Shown: piece by piece, positions 1 through 7,435 of the stretch | How positions within the stretch are numbered: position 1 is the first letter of the stretch | How the letters are laid out: the number at the start of each line of letters is the position of its first letter | From: Acidobacteriota bacterium | GTDB lineage: Bacteria; Acidobacteriota; UBA6911; JACQSX01 | Assembly (NCBI GenBank): GCA_016199665.1 | Contig: JACQGG010000125.1 | Span: 1-16,482, forward strand | Direction of reading: 5' to 3' | DNA length: 16,482 nt | Translations under genes and position numbers: made by a program | Notes under the pieces: generated by a model | What the model saw: the letters and a program-made list of their open reading frames with translations, nothing else | Databases searched by the model: none | Told to the model about the DNA's origin: nothing

Positions 1-44
1 CCGCTGCCGCCGTAGGTGGGATAACAGGTAATGCCAATCTTCAT
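1..44 (-). CDS. bshA: N-acetyl-alpha-D-glucosaminyl L-malate synthase BshA, N-terminal fragment
   Basis: Only the first 14 codons are inside the window; the gene runs off the left edge. The visible residues MKIGITCYPTYGGSG match the highly conserved N-terminus of BshA. BshA is a GT4-type retaining glycosyltransferase that joins GlcNAc from UDP-GlcNAc to L-malate, the first step of bacillithiol synthesis in the cytosol. The glycine-rich YGGSG is the nucleotide-sugar loop of the family. The ATG at 44 overlaps the TGA of the upstream permease gene as ATGA (44-41), so the two are translationally coupled and share a transcript. The assignment rests on 14 residues, but this stretch is very characteristic. 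A different GT4 glycosyltransferase remains possible. Confidence 0.8.
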   Translation of the reverse strand, partial: MKIGITCYPTYGGS

Positions 45-1714
45 AGCGAGATCTCCGTCGCCTCCCGGTTCCAGAGGCGGGTCAGTAGCAACACGGCAGC
101 GATCAGCACAATCAGAACCACGCCGTAGGCGGCGGAAGTTCCAAAGTTGAACTGGCGCAATTGCGCCAGAATCTCCACCGAAATAGGCCGGTTATCCAGC
201 GTATACAGCACGATGGAAGCCACAAACTCTCCCAGGGCCATCACAAACGCCATCAGACATCCGGCCACGATGCCGGGAAGCACCATGGGAACCAGCACGC
301 GTCGCATGGTATAGAAAAAACCAGCTCCCAGAGAGTATGCGGCCTCTTCAACGCTGGGGTCCATCTGCGCGAAGCTGGACTGAACGGCCCGCACCAGCAG
401 CGGGACGTTTCTGACAAAGTAGGCGAGCGGCAGAATCCAAAAGGTGCCGACCAGAACGACCTGCCCCCTCCAGGGCGCCTGCACCGAAAACGTAGAAGCG
501 AGGGCGATCGCCAGCACCGTGCCCGGCAGCGCCCAAGGCAGCAGAATGACCGCCTCCAGCAGGCCCCGGCCGTAAAACCGCCTCCGGCTCGAAAGCAGGT
601 AGGCGGCCAGAAACCCCCAGACCAGATTGGCCGCTGTCGCCACGCAAGCCATCCAGAGACTGTTGCGAATCGGATCGAAAAACTGAGGCTCGGCAAACAG
701 CCGCCTGTAATTGCCCGTCGTATAGCGGGGGGGAAGCAATTGCGTGGTCCAGCTTCCCTCCTGGGCAAAACTCACCAGCAGAATCATCAGGTGCGGCAAC
801 AGCAGAAACGTTACCACCCCCACAGCTACTACGCCCAAGACCCGCTCCAGGTTCCTGTTTTTGATGCGGCGCGCCCCTATTCCGGCGCCTTTGGAGAGGC
901 TGGCATAGCTGCGCCCGGATTCCCAGCGCCGCAGCAGCGCCAGCACCGCCAACGACACCGCCACCAGAACCACCGCCTGGGTGTAGGCAAGACCCAGGTC
1001 CCCGTTCACCTTGGAATTAAAAATCTGCACGGTGAGCACGCGTGTGCCCCCGCCGAACAGGTAAGGAGCGCTGAAACTCGCCATGGAAGTGAGAAAAGTA
1101 ATCAGGGACGCTCCAACCAGAGCGGGAGTCAGCAGCGGCAAGGTCACCGACTGGAACACCCTGGCTTCCGAAGCACCCAGGCTGCGGGCAGCTTCCAACT
1201 GGGATTCATCCAGCCGCTCCAGTCCGGCTTTGACGAACAGGAAGAAGTAAACGTAAAGCGTGTAGGCGTGAACCGCCAGAATCGCAGAGAACCCGCTGAA
1301 TCGAAGGGGAGGCTGTGAAAGGCCCAACAGGAACTGCAGGGAACGGGTCACGATGCCGCTCTCCCCGTAGAGGAACATGATGGCGATGGCTCCCACCAGC
1401 GGCGGCAGGAGGATCGGTAAAGCTGCCAGCGCCTCGAATACTTTCTTGCCCGGAAACTCCAGGCGGTGGAACAGGAAGGCCAGTGGAGTGCCAATCACGG
1501 CCGACAGCAGGACGCTCCAGACCGAAATCCAAAAGCTGTTGAGGGTGGCCTGAATATTGGCGCGTTCCGAAAAAAACTCCCGGTAATGAGCGAGTCCCCA
1601 ACCCCCGGCGGTTCGCAGACTCTCCAAGACGACAAAAAGCTGTGGAAAAAGAATCAGCCAGAGCGCCACCGCCAGGATGGCAAAGAAAATAAGGGATCGC
1701 GCGCGGTTACTCAT
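41..1714 (-). CDS. Fused two-domain ABC importer permease, ferric-iron type (FbpB/SfuB-like)
   Basis: Membrane permease of 557 aa made of two fused binding-protein-dependent transport domains, about 12 predicted membrane segments. Each half carries an EAA loop that docks the ATPase: EAARSLGASEARVF near residue 174 and EEAAYSLGAGFFYTM near residue 457. This head-to-tail fusion and length are typical of the FbpB/SfuB family of iron(III) importers; related permeases move thiamine or phosphonates, so the substrate is not fixed. The frame is open up to 1834, but I chose the ATG at 1714. It gives a normal N-terminal membrane anchor (SLIFFAILAVALWLILFPQ) and an 8-nt overlap with the ATPase gene stop. 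It pairs with the ATPase at 2765-1707 and the binding protein further upstream, and is coupled to bshA downstream. Confidence 0.92.
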   Translation of the reverse strand: MSNRARSLIFFAILAVALWLILFPQLFVVLESLRTAGGWGLAHYREFFSERANIQATLNSFWISVWSVLLSAVIGTPLAFLFHRLEFPGKKVFEALAALPILLPPLVGAIAIMFLYGESGIVTRSLQFLLGLSQPPLRFSGFSAILAVHAYTLYVYFFLFVKAGLERLDESQLEAARSLGASEARVFQSVTLPLLTPALVGASLITFLTSMASFSAPYLFGGGTRVLTVQIFNSKVNGDLGLAYTQAVVLVAVSLAVLALLRRWESGRSYASLSKGAGIGARRIKNRNLERVLGVVAVGVVTFLLLPHLMILLVSFAQEGSWTTQLLPPRYTTGNYRRLFAEPQFFDPIRNSLWMACVATAANLVWGFLAAYLLSSRRRFYGRGLLEAVILLPWALPGTVLAIALASTFSVQAPWRGQVVLVGTFWILPLAYFVRNVPLLVRAVQSSFAQMDPSVEEAAYSLGAGFFYTMRRVLVPMVLPGIVAGCLMAFVMALGEFVASIVLYTLDNRPISVEILAQLRQFNFGTSAAYGVVLIVLIAAVLLLTRLWNREATEISL

Positions 1715-2765
1715 GACTGAATAAATGGATCGCGGCGGGGGGGACATGAACAGCGACACGGCTTCCCGCGCTCCAGCTCGCGGCTCCAGAGCCGGTCTCA
1801 GGGGCGGGAAGGCGCATTTCAACGATCGCATCACCCACCCGCCCGCTCACCGACAAACCCTGAACGGTTCGCTGGACCTCCACGACCTCCAGTTGCACAG
1901 AGTTTTCAGCTCCCGGGCCCGGCTGCACCCACTCGGGCCGAAACACCGCCGCCATTCGTCCGGAAATCGGGGCGGGCTGCCGGCTGCGCCAAATCTTTCC
2001 ATCCACCAGAAATTCGGCGACGCCCTGGCGCGTTTCCACTGGCAGCACATTGGATCGGCCGACAAACCGCGACACAAACAAATTGGCGGGGTAATCATAG
2101 ATCTCCGCGGGCAGGCCCACCTGCTGCAGCAGGCCCGCGTTGAGAACGGCAACCCGATCCGCCACGGCAAACGCCTCTTCTTGATCGTGCGTGACCAGAA
2201 TGGCGCCGATCTTGAGCTTCCGGATCAACTGCCGCAACTGGACCCGTGTGGCTTCGCGCAGCGACGCGTCGAGATTGCTCAGGGGCTCGTCCAGCAGCAG
2301 AAGCCGCGGCTCGATCACGATCGCCCGAGCCACAGCCACTCGCTGCTGCTCGCCGCCGCTGAGTTGCTGAATCCGGCGTTCTGACTTTGGAGCAAGCTGT
2401 ACCAGCTCCAGCGCCCGGGTCACGCGCTCCCTCATTTCACTCTTGTTCAGGCCGCGGGCTCGCAACCCAAACGCCACATTTTCAAGAACGTTCATATGGG
2501 GAAACAGAGCGTAGGACTGGAATACCATGCCAAATCGTCGCTGCTGCGGAGACTGGCCGCCGATATCCTGGCCCATGAAGCTGATGTTTCCCTGGTTGGG
2601 AGTCTCAAAGCCGGCAATCATTCTGAGGATCGTGGTTTTACCGCATCCACTGGGGCCGAGAAGGCAGAGGATTTCTCCGTCGTCCATCGTCAGCGACAAG
2701 GAATGAACGGCAGGCACGGCGCCGTAGCTTTTCGACACGCGGTCCAGGCGTAAGAGTGCGGTCAT
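1707..2765 (-). CDS. ABC importer ATP-binding protein (FbpC/PotA/CysA family)
   Basis: Cytosolic ATPase of 352 aa that powers the adjacent permease. Motifs in order: Walker A GPSGCGKTT (37-45), Q-loop Q83 in VFQSYALFPH, signature LSGGEQQ (135-141), Walker B LLLLDEP (155-161) and switch histidine H193 in VTHDQEEA. The last ~110 residues are a TOBE-like regulatory region, as in iron, polyamine and sulfate importers. The frame extends upstream to 2924, but that part is translated repeat DNA (QLSAVSCQWSAVSGQ). The ATG at 2765 places the conserved start of the domain (LLRLDRVSKSYG) at the N-terminus. A weak GGGTGA ribosome site precedes it. An inverted heptamer repeat at 2801-3004 separates it from the binding-protein gene. 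All ATPase residues are intact. Confidence 0.93.
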   Translation of the reverse strand: MTALLRLDRVSKSYGAVPAVHSLSLTMDDGEILCLLGPSGCGKTTILRMIAGFETPNQGNISFMGQDIGGQSPQQRRFGMVFQSYALFPHMNVLENVAFGLRARGLNKSEMRERVTRALELVQLAPKSERRIQQLSGGEQQRVAVARAIVIEPRLLLLDEPLSNLDASLREATRVQLRQLIRKLKIGAILVTHDQEEAFAVADRVAVLNAGLLQQVGLPAEIYDYPANLFVSRFVGRSNVLPVETRQGVAEFLVDGKIWRSRQPAPISGRMAAVFRPEWVQPGPGAENSVQLEVVEVQRTVQGLSVSGRVGDAIVEMRLPAPETGSGAASWSAGSRVAVHVPPAAIHLFSHE

Positions 2766-2800
2766 GGATAAGTCACCCGTCAGCAGATGATCGGCCGAAA

Positions 2801-3004
2801 ACTGACCACTGGCAGCTGCGGACAACTGACCACTGACAGCTGACCACTGACAGCTGACAGCTGACAACTGCTGACAACAGACAGACTGACCGAATCCGTA
2901 GAGGCTTGAGAGGCTCCGGAACACGCGACTTCCCAGGAAAGGTTGTCAGTTGTCAGCCGTCAGCCGTGCAGTTGTCAGTCGTCAGTCTGTCAGTTGTCAG
3001 TTGC
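2801..3004. repeat. Inverted pair of heptamer arrays, TGACAAC family
   Basis: On the plus strand 2801-2887 holds about a dozen degenerate 7-mers of the type ACTGACC/GCTGACA/ACTGACA. From 2942 to 3004 the complementary unit GTTGTCA repeats eight or nine times (variants GCCGTCA, GTCGTCA, GTCTGTCA). The two arrays are inverted around a unique centre of about 54 bp (2888-2941), so a minus-strand transcript could form a long imperfect stem. The element fills the junction between the binding-protein stop (3040) and the ATPase start (2765), about 35 bp from each. I see no gene in it. It may stabilise the 3' end of the binding-protein message or limit read-through, as REP elements do elsewhere; this is inference. 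Confidence 0.9.
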
Positions 3005-3039
3005 CCGCTTGCCTCCGCGGCAGTCCAATCCTGGCCATC

Positions 3040-4467
3040 TCAGCGGCTGCTGCTCTTGATTTCGTTTTCCCACCGCTTCATCCACCCGGCTGTCTGCTGT
3101 TCCAGGATTTTCCAGTCCAGGTCCATCGGCTGTACCTGGTCGCGCGCGCGCCAGATGCGCTCCGGCAATTGGGACGCAGGAATGTCCTTGCGGGCGGGAA
3201 TCCGGTAGAACTTTCTGGCGGCCAGTGCCAGGCTCTCCTGAGAAGTGACGAACTCATAATACCGACGCGCCCATTCCCCGGCCTTGCCCCCGCGAACCAG
3301 GGCGATCCCTTCGGTCAAATAGGGGGTCCCGCTGGCGGGGAACACGTAATCGAACGGATAGTGGTAAAACTCGCGTTGCAACTCCATATCGGGCATATTC
3401 CAGAGAGTGATGTCGGCCTCGCCCCGCGCCATTTTTTGAAACAGGAGGGTCGAGTTGGCCGTGTATTCCTTGGTATGGGCGTCGAGGCGACGGAGCCAGT
3501 CAAAGCCTTTCTCCGGCTCCCCCTGCTGCTGGAAGCGGAAAAGCATAGCGGCAAAAATGGTGCGTATCGTGCCCGATGCGACCGGGTCACGCATAATGAT
3601 GCGTCCCTTCCAGCGTGGCTGCAACAAGTCGTCCCAGTCTTTGGGAACAGCATCCCCCTGGACGGCATTGGAATTGAATGCGATGACCTCCGGCGTAAAG
3701 TAGGTTCCATACCAGCTATCGTTCTCGCCGCGCGCCACCGGCGGAACACTTTCTGCCCAGGTCGGCCGGTAGCTTTCCAGCAGACCCGCCGCCGCTGCCT
3801 CGGCGAACATGGTATTGGGCGCCCCAAACCAGACATCCGCCTGCGGATTCGCCTTCTCCGAGCGCAGGCGATCCAGAACATCCTGAGAGCCCATGTCCAG
3901 CCATTGCACATCGGTTCCGAGATATTTCTGCTCGAAAAGTTTTTCATACTCTCCCAGCAGTTCCTTGCCATGAGGCGAGTAAATTACGACACGACCGGTC
4001 TCCGGCTTCCTCGCGCACGAAATGCAATGAAGGAAAACCAGCAGGATCAGGCATGAAACGAGGCGAGTGCGGAGTGCGAAGCGCCGAAAGCGAAAGGCGG
4101 AAGACGGAAGGCGGAAGGCAGAAGGCGGAAGGCGGAAGGCGAAAGGTGGAGTGCGGGGTGCGGAATGCGGAGTGCGATAGGCGGAAGGCGGAGTGACGAG
4201 TGAGGGATGGCGGAGTGACGAGTGAGGGATGGCGGAGTGAGGAGTGACGATCGCCGAGTGCGGAATGCCAAATCTGAATCGCTGTCTTTCGTCTTCTTCC
4301 AAGAAACTCCCGTCGCAACCTACTGAGAAATCACGATTTGGTAACCAGCCGTTTCTTCCTGGAAAGAACCGCGCCACACTGTGGGTTACCGCTGCCTTCT
4401 GCCTTCCGCCTTCTGCCTTCGATGCTCCGTACTCGGCCTTCCGCACTCCGCACTCCGCATCGCTCAT
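3040..4467 (-). CDS. ABC importer extracellular solute-binding lipoprotein, iron(III)-type; start codon uncertain
   Basis: Substrate-binding protein for the downstream ATPase/permease. The open frame is 475 aa, but only the part from about residue 136 looks like protein: a hydrophobic core (LVSCLILLVFLHCIS) and C151 as probable lipid-anchor cysteine, then about 325 residues. These begin ETGRVVIYSPHGKELLGEYEKLF and include QADVWFGAPN, typical of family 1/FbpA-AfuA proteins. The FbpA tyrosine pair was not clearly seen, so the substrate is unknown. Residues 1-135 are translated heptamer arrays plus their centre. In-frame start candidates are ATG 4467 (SD poorly spaced), GTG 4446, GTG 4377 and TTG 4302 (GGGAG before it). 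None lies between the array and the signal core. An ATG at 4054 is out of frame by one base. I give the maximal frame; the mature protein spans about 4017-3040. Confidence 0.85.
   Translation of the reverse strand: MSDAECGVRKAEYGASKAEGGRQKAAVTHSVARFFPGRNGWLPNRDFSVGCDGSFLEEDERQRFRFGIPHSAIVTPHSAIPHSSLRHPSLVTPPSAYRTPHSAPRTPPFAFRLPPSAFRLPSSAFRFRRFALRTRLVSCLILLVFLHCISCARKPETGRVVIYSPHGKELLGEYEKLFEQKYLGTDVQWLDMGSQDVLDRLRSEKANPQADVWFGAPNTMFAEAAAAGLLESYRPTWAESVPPVARGENDSWYGTYFTPEVIAFNSNAVQGDAVPKDWDDLLQPRWKGRIIMRDPVASGTIRTIFAAMLFRFQQQGEPEKGFDWLRRLDAHTKEYTANSTLLFQKMARGEADITLWNMPDMELQREFYHYPFDYVFPASGTPYLTEGIALVRGGKAGEWARRYYEFVTSQESLALAARKFYRIPARKDIPASQLPERIWRARDQVQPMDLDWKILEQQTAGWMKRWENEIKSSSR
4064..4270 (+). 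repeat. Heptamer array, A-N-K-GCGG family (about 29 units)
   Basis: On the plus strand, 7-mers run almost unbroken from 4066 to 4270: AGTGCGG, AAGGCGG, AAGGCAG, AATGCGG, AGTGACG and similar, with two 8-nt units (GATGGCGG). All three minus-strand frames are free of stop codons through the array. In the binding-protein frame it encodes a 7-residue repeat (PPSAFRL type). The outer boundary CGAGTGCGGAGTGC (4064-4077) recurs exactly at 16459-16472. The array is inverted relative to the one at 4392-4461. Confidence 0.93.
4392..4461 (-). repeat. Heptamer array, A-N-K-GCGG family (10 units), inverted partner of 4064-4270
   Basis: Ten 7-mers in perfect register. On the minus strand the order is GATGCGG, AGTGCGG twice, AAGGCCG, AGTACGG, AGCATCG, then AAGGCAG/AAGGCGG units. 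It faces the larger array across a 121-bp centre (4271-4391). The centre has an inverted repeat GGTAACC (4340-4346)/GGTTACC (4384-4390) enclosing a small TTCTTCC/GGAAAGAA hairpin. The array starts about 20 bp after the DUF4340 stop codon. Confidence 0.92.
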
Positions 4468-4483
4468 TCCTCAGTTGATTCCC

Positions 4484-5791
4484 TCACTCCAGAAAATTGT
4501 CCACCGGTTCATTGAGCGCCTGGGCCTGTGTCTGAGCGATCTTGAAGATCTTATCCGATTGACTGCTGCGCGCATACCAGTCCGTCCCCTTTTTGAAAAT
4601 CTCGACCTTGAAGGAAGAGGATGCGCCCCCCGCCACGTTGCAGACAACCTGCGGGGCGCCCGACAGACTCACAGAGCCGCGCTTGAGAACTTTCTCGGCT
4701 TTCAGATCCTCCAGAGTCAGAAAGAACCGGTACTCGATAAAACTTTTCCGGTCTTTGCCCGGGGGTTCCACAACTCTCCACTGGTTCCCCTTCTTTTCCG
4801 CCGCCCATTTCCCTTTCTCGGCCTGAACTTCGATTCGCGTGACCTTGTCGCGGTCGATTCGGACCACCTCGCGCGACTGAAACTGATCCGCCGGCTGGCT
4901 TGCCTTCTCGGAAATATCCTTGGCAACTGTAAATACGATCGCGCGACCCGGGACATAAGCGTAGTGGTTTTCCTCCACTTTGGCGCCGAGGTTGAGCTCC
5001 GTCTTCTTGTCTCGACCAGACAGCACCAGACGCGTCACCGGAGGATCCAGACCATACTGTTTGAGACCCTCCAGCGACTCCTGGGTGAAACTCTGGATGC
5101 GGCCGTTTCGAATTGCGCCCACCAGCCCGTCGACCGCCTCCCGATCGGCGCGCTCTCTGAACGGCTGCTGCAGATACCATCCGTCCCCCTGCTTTTTCAA
5201 GAGAACGGTATCGCTTTTTCGCTTGATCTCGATCTGATTCACCCCCTCGGCATCAAATTCCAGAAGGGTCTTGTCACGAAAATCGGCGACCGGCTGGGTC
5301 GCCTTCGTGTAAGGGAAATCAGAAACCAGGTACACATTGGGATCGTTTTCGCGGGAGGCGTAAACACTGGCGCCGGAGAAATCCTTGTCCCCAAAACGGA
5401 CCGAGTGGCTCTTGGTCACTTCCTCCAGGCTGACCGTCACGGCCGGATCCTTGAGGCCGTACTTGCCCGGGTCAGGCTTGTCAATGGTGAGCGTCGAAGA
5501 CGCCTCGGCCAGCGCCTGAAGCAGGCTGTCTACCGCGCTGGTGTCCGCAGAAGCCTGAATGGGCCGCGTAATCCGCCATTGAGCACCGCTTTTCTCCAGC
5601 GCCAGGGGCGGTTCGTTGCGCCGAGCCAGCGTAACGCGCGTCGTTTGGTCCGCTTTCAGTTGAATCAGCTTGCTGCGCTCGGTCTCCTGCTTGTCGCGCT
5701 CCTCTTTGCCGCGTATTTCATAAAAGTACACAAAGGCGAGGAGTGCGGCGAAAGCTCCGACCAAAATTAACAGTCTCTTGCCACCTAGCAT
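4484..5791 (-). CDS. DUF4340 domain-containing membrane-anchored protein
   Basis: A 435-aa protein with one N-terminal membrane segment (residues about 6-24, LLILVGAFAALLAFVYFY) and a large extracytoplasmic part. Three copies of a DUF4340-type module are visible, each with a tryptophan-centred strand followed by a helix: WRITRPIQASADTSAVDSLL, GWYLQQPFRERADREAVDGL and WRVVEPPGKDRKSFIEY. The first two also carry YGLxxP (KYGLKDPAV, QYGLDPPV). DUF4340 genes are commonly found next to GldG/ABC-2 genes, as here; the molecular function is unknown. A role in an envelope complex with the ABC proteins is inferred. The ATG at 5791 follows GAGGAGT (5797-5803). The open frame up to 5911 is translated repeat DNA and is not accepted. 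Inverted heptamer elements flank the gene on both sides. Confidence 0.9.
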   Translation of the reverse strand: MLGGKRLLILVGAFAALLAFVYFYEIRGKEERDKQETERSKLIQLKADQTTRVTLARRNEPPLALEKSGAQWRITRPIQASADTSAVDSLLQALAEASSTLTIDKPDPGKYGLKDPAVTVSLEEVTKSHSVRFGDKDFSGASVYASRENDPNVYLVSDFPYTKATQPVADFRDKTLLEFDAEGVNQIEIKRKSDTVLLKKQGDGWYLQQPFRERADREAVDGLVGAIRNGRIQSFTQESLEGLKQYGLDPPVTRLVLSGRDKKTELNLGAKVEENHYAYVPGRAIVFTVAKDISEKASQPADQFQSREVVRIDRDKVTRIEVQAEKGKWAAEKKGNQWRVVEPPGKDRKSFIEYRFFLTLEDLKAEKVLKRGSVSLSGAPQVVCNVAGGASSSFKVEIFKKGTDWYARSSQSDKIFKIAQTQAQALNEPVDNFLE

Positions 5792-5803
5792 TGGCCACTC
5801 CTC

Positions 5804-5914
5804 GGATTGCGGATTGCGGATTGCAGATTGCGGATTGCAGCCTGCCAGTCCATGAGCCGGATCAGAGGAAACAACGGGTTCATTCCGCAATCCGAAATCT
5901 GCAATCCGCAATCG
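5804..5914. repeat. Inverted pair of heptamer arrays, GGATTGC unit (A-N-K-GCGG family)
   Basis: Plus-strand units at 5804-5845 are GGATTGC three times, AGATTGC, GGATTGC and AGCCTGC. At 5887-5914 the complement appears: GCAATCC, GAAATCT, GCAATCC, GCAATCG. The arrays are inverted around a centre of about 36-41 bp. The element fills the whole gap between the GldG stop codon (5918-5920) and the ribosome binding site of the DUF4340 gene (5797-5803), with only a few bases to spare on the GldG side and none on the other. A minus-strand transcript could fold it into one hairpin. Confidence 0.92.
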
Positions 5915-5917
5915 ACC

Positions 5918-7435
5918 TTAGCCGCGCCGTTTCCACCAGACAGCAACTCCCCACACCAGTGCAACGCCCGGCATTAGAATCACGGCCATGTAAAAGAGAA
6001 AGTTAGCCTCGGGCACGGTCATCGTGATGCGCCGGGCCTGAGGGCTGCGGGGACGGATCGCCATCAGGTCGATGTCCTCTGCCAACCAACTGGCTGCGTT
6101 GAGGAACAAATCTCCGTTTCGCTGGCCGCCAAAATACGCGTTGCTGGCAAAGTCCGAGTCTCCCACCACCACCACTCTGGCCTGCTTGGTGACGTCGGTT
6201 CGGCGAATTGCGACCATGGCGAGATTCAACGGGCCTTCCTTGTCCTTGCCGCGATCAAACTTGGCAGTTCCGCTCTTGAGCTCGGTTGTCTCCCCCCAGG
6301 AGTCCTGGTTCGTCTTCAGGATGACCTGCGCCGAAAAACCCTGCTCGCTGGCCGCGGGATTCGACAGCGAACGGGAAAATGGGAAAAACGCCATCGTGCC
6401 CTCAAATCCATCAGTGATGGCGTGCCCTTCATAGTGACTCACCAGGGGCACAGCCGGGCCCATCCCAAACAACTGCCCGATGCCGCTCACATCCAGCACC
6501 ACGTCGTCGTCCAGTTCAATCCCTTTGGGCTTCAAAAATGAATCCAGCTCGGGCTTGGTTTCAGGGTCGATCAGAAGCAAGACTTTGCCTCCCTGATTCA
6601 CATAGTTCTGCAGCGCATCCACTTCCGGAGCCAGCAACGCAAAGCGGGGACCCACAATCAGCACGGCAGAGGCATCGCCGGGGACGGTCTTCTGGGTGGC
6701 CAGCGTCAACACCTTGACTTCGTAGTTCTGACCCTCCAGTTTTTGGCGCGCCATGGCAAACCCGGTACCCTCGCTGGAGTTCATGTCGCGCTCGCCATGA
6801 CCTGTCAGGTAATAGAAGATCTTGTTCTTTTCCCGGGTCACCTTGATGATGGCGTTGGTGATCGCTTCCTCCTCGGTACTTTCGATCCGCTCCTTCTTGG
6901 CGCCGGACGCGACCACTACATCGCCGAACTTTTGGACACCCAGCTCCCGCGCCTTCGCGGGATCGGTCTGGGGGTCGACCACTGCATAGTGAAGACGCTT
7001 GCTGGCCGCGCGATACCCCTCCATCAAATCGGCAAACGGACCGGAGTTAACCTTCTTAAAGAAGCCGGTAACGGTGACATCCTGTTTCAGATTTTGCGCA
7101 ATCTTCCGGGACTGGTCCGACAGGCTGAACAATTGGTTTTCGGTCAGATCAAACCGCTTGCTGTGGCGAAACCCCAGAAAGTTCACCAGCGCCAAAATGC
7201 CGGCAAGGATAAGAATCACCCCGCCGGTGACGCTCCCATACTTGATCGCGCGCCGATGAAAGCTTTTTTGAATTTCCTCCCACTGCCAGAACAGCGAAAA
7301 TACCAGCAGCGCCGCTCCTGCGTACACCATAACCTGCGCCGCAACAGACCAGTCGGAGCGAATCGCGTAGTAGAGATAGCCGCCCAGCAGCAGCAACAGT
7401 CCAGCACCCGGGAAATATCTTAGAACTCGTTTCAT
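5918..7435 (-). CDS. GldG-family ABC transporter auxiliary protein
   Basis: A 505-aa membrane protein with three membrane segments at the N-terminus (about residues 10-25, 34-50, 66-88), a long extracytoplasmic domain and one C-terminal segment (NFLFYMAVILMPGVALVWGV). The sequence RFDLTENQLFSLSDQS just after the third segment is the hallmark of the GldG/ABC_transp_aux family. The middle contains YYLTGHGER and VLLLIDPETKP, also typical. In Bacteroidetes GldG works with GldA and GldF in gliding and secretion; outside that phylum its cargo is unknown. The ATG at 7435 overlaps the permease stop as ATGA; a GTG three codons upstream (7444) is possible but less likely. An inverted heptamer element follows its stop codon directly. 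Confidence 0.92.
   Translation of the reverse strand: MKRVLRYFPGAGLLLLLGGYLYYAIRSDWSVAAQVMVYAGAALLVFSLFWQWEEIQKSFHRRAIKYGSVTGGVILILAGILALVNFLGFRHSKRFDLTENQLFSLSDQSRKIAQNLKQDVTVTGFFKKVNSGPFADLMEGYRAASKRLHYAVVDPQTDPAKARELGVQKFGDVVVASGAKKERIESTEEEAITNAIIKVTREKNKIFYYLTGHGERDMNSSEGTGFAMARQKLEGQNYEVKVLTLATQKTVPGDASAVLIVGPRFALLAPEVDALQNYVNQGGKVLLLIDPETKPELDSFLKPKGIELDDDVVLDVSGIGQLFGMGPAVPLVSHYEGHAITDGFEGTMAFFPFSRSLSNPAASEQGFSAQVILKTNQDSWGETTELKSGTAKFDRGKDKEGPLNLAMVAIRRTDVTKQARVVVVGDSDFASNAYFGGQRNGDLFLNAASWLAEDIDLMAIRPRSPQARRITMTVPEANFLFYMAVILMPGVALVWGVAVWWKRRG

Noticed and set aside
161..1318. Plus-strand open frame of 385 codons
   Set aside because: Mirror of the permease gene; composition rich in Q, R and H typical of antisense frames, no recognisable motif.
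2766..2924. Upstream extension of the FbpC-type ATPase to 2924
   Set aside because: The extra residues are translated TGACAAC repeats; the conserved domain starts at the ATG at 2765.
4064..4461. CRISPR array
   Set aside because: Units are 7 bp, contiguous and degenerate, with no 25-45 bp repeats separated by unique spacers and no cas genes.
4244..5770. Long plus-strand open frame of 508 codons
   Set aside because: It is antisense to the DUF4340 gene and array DNA, its residues show no domain, and all real genes here are on the minus strand.
5792..5911. Upstream extension of the DUF4340 protein to an ATG at 5911
   Set aside because: The extra residues are translated GGATTGC repeats; a good ribosome site serves the ATG at 5791.
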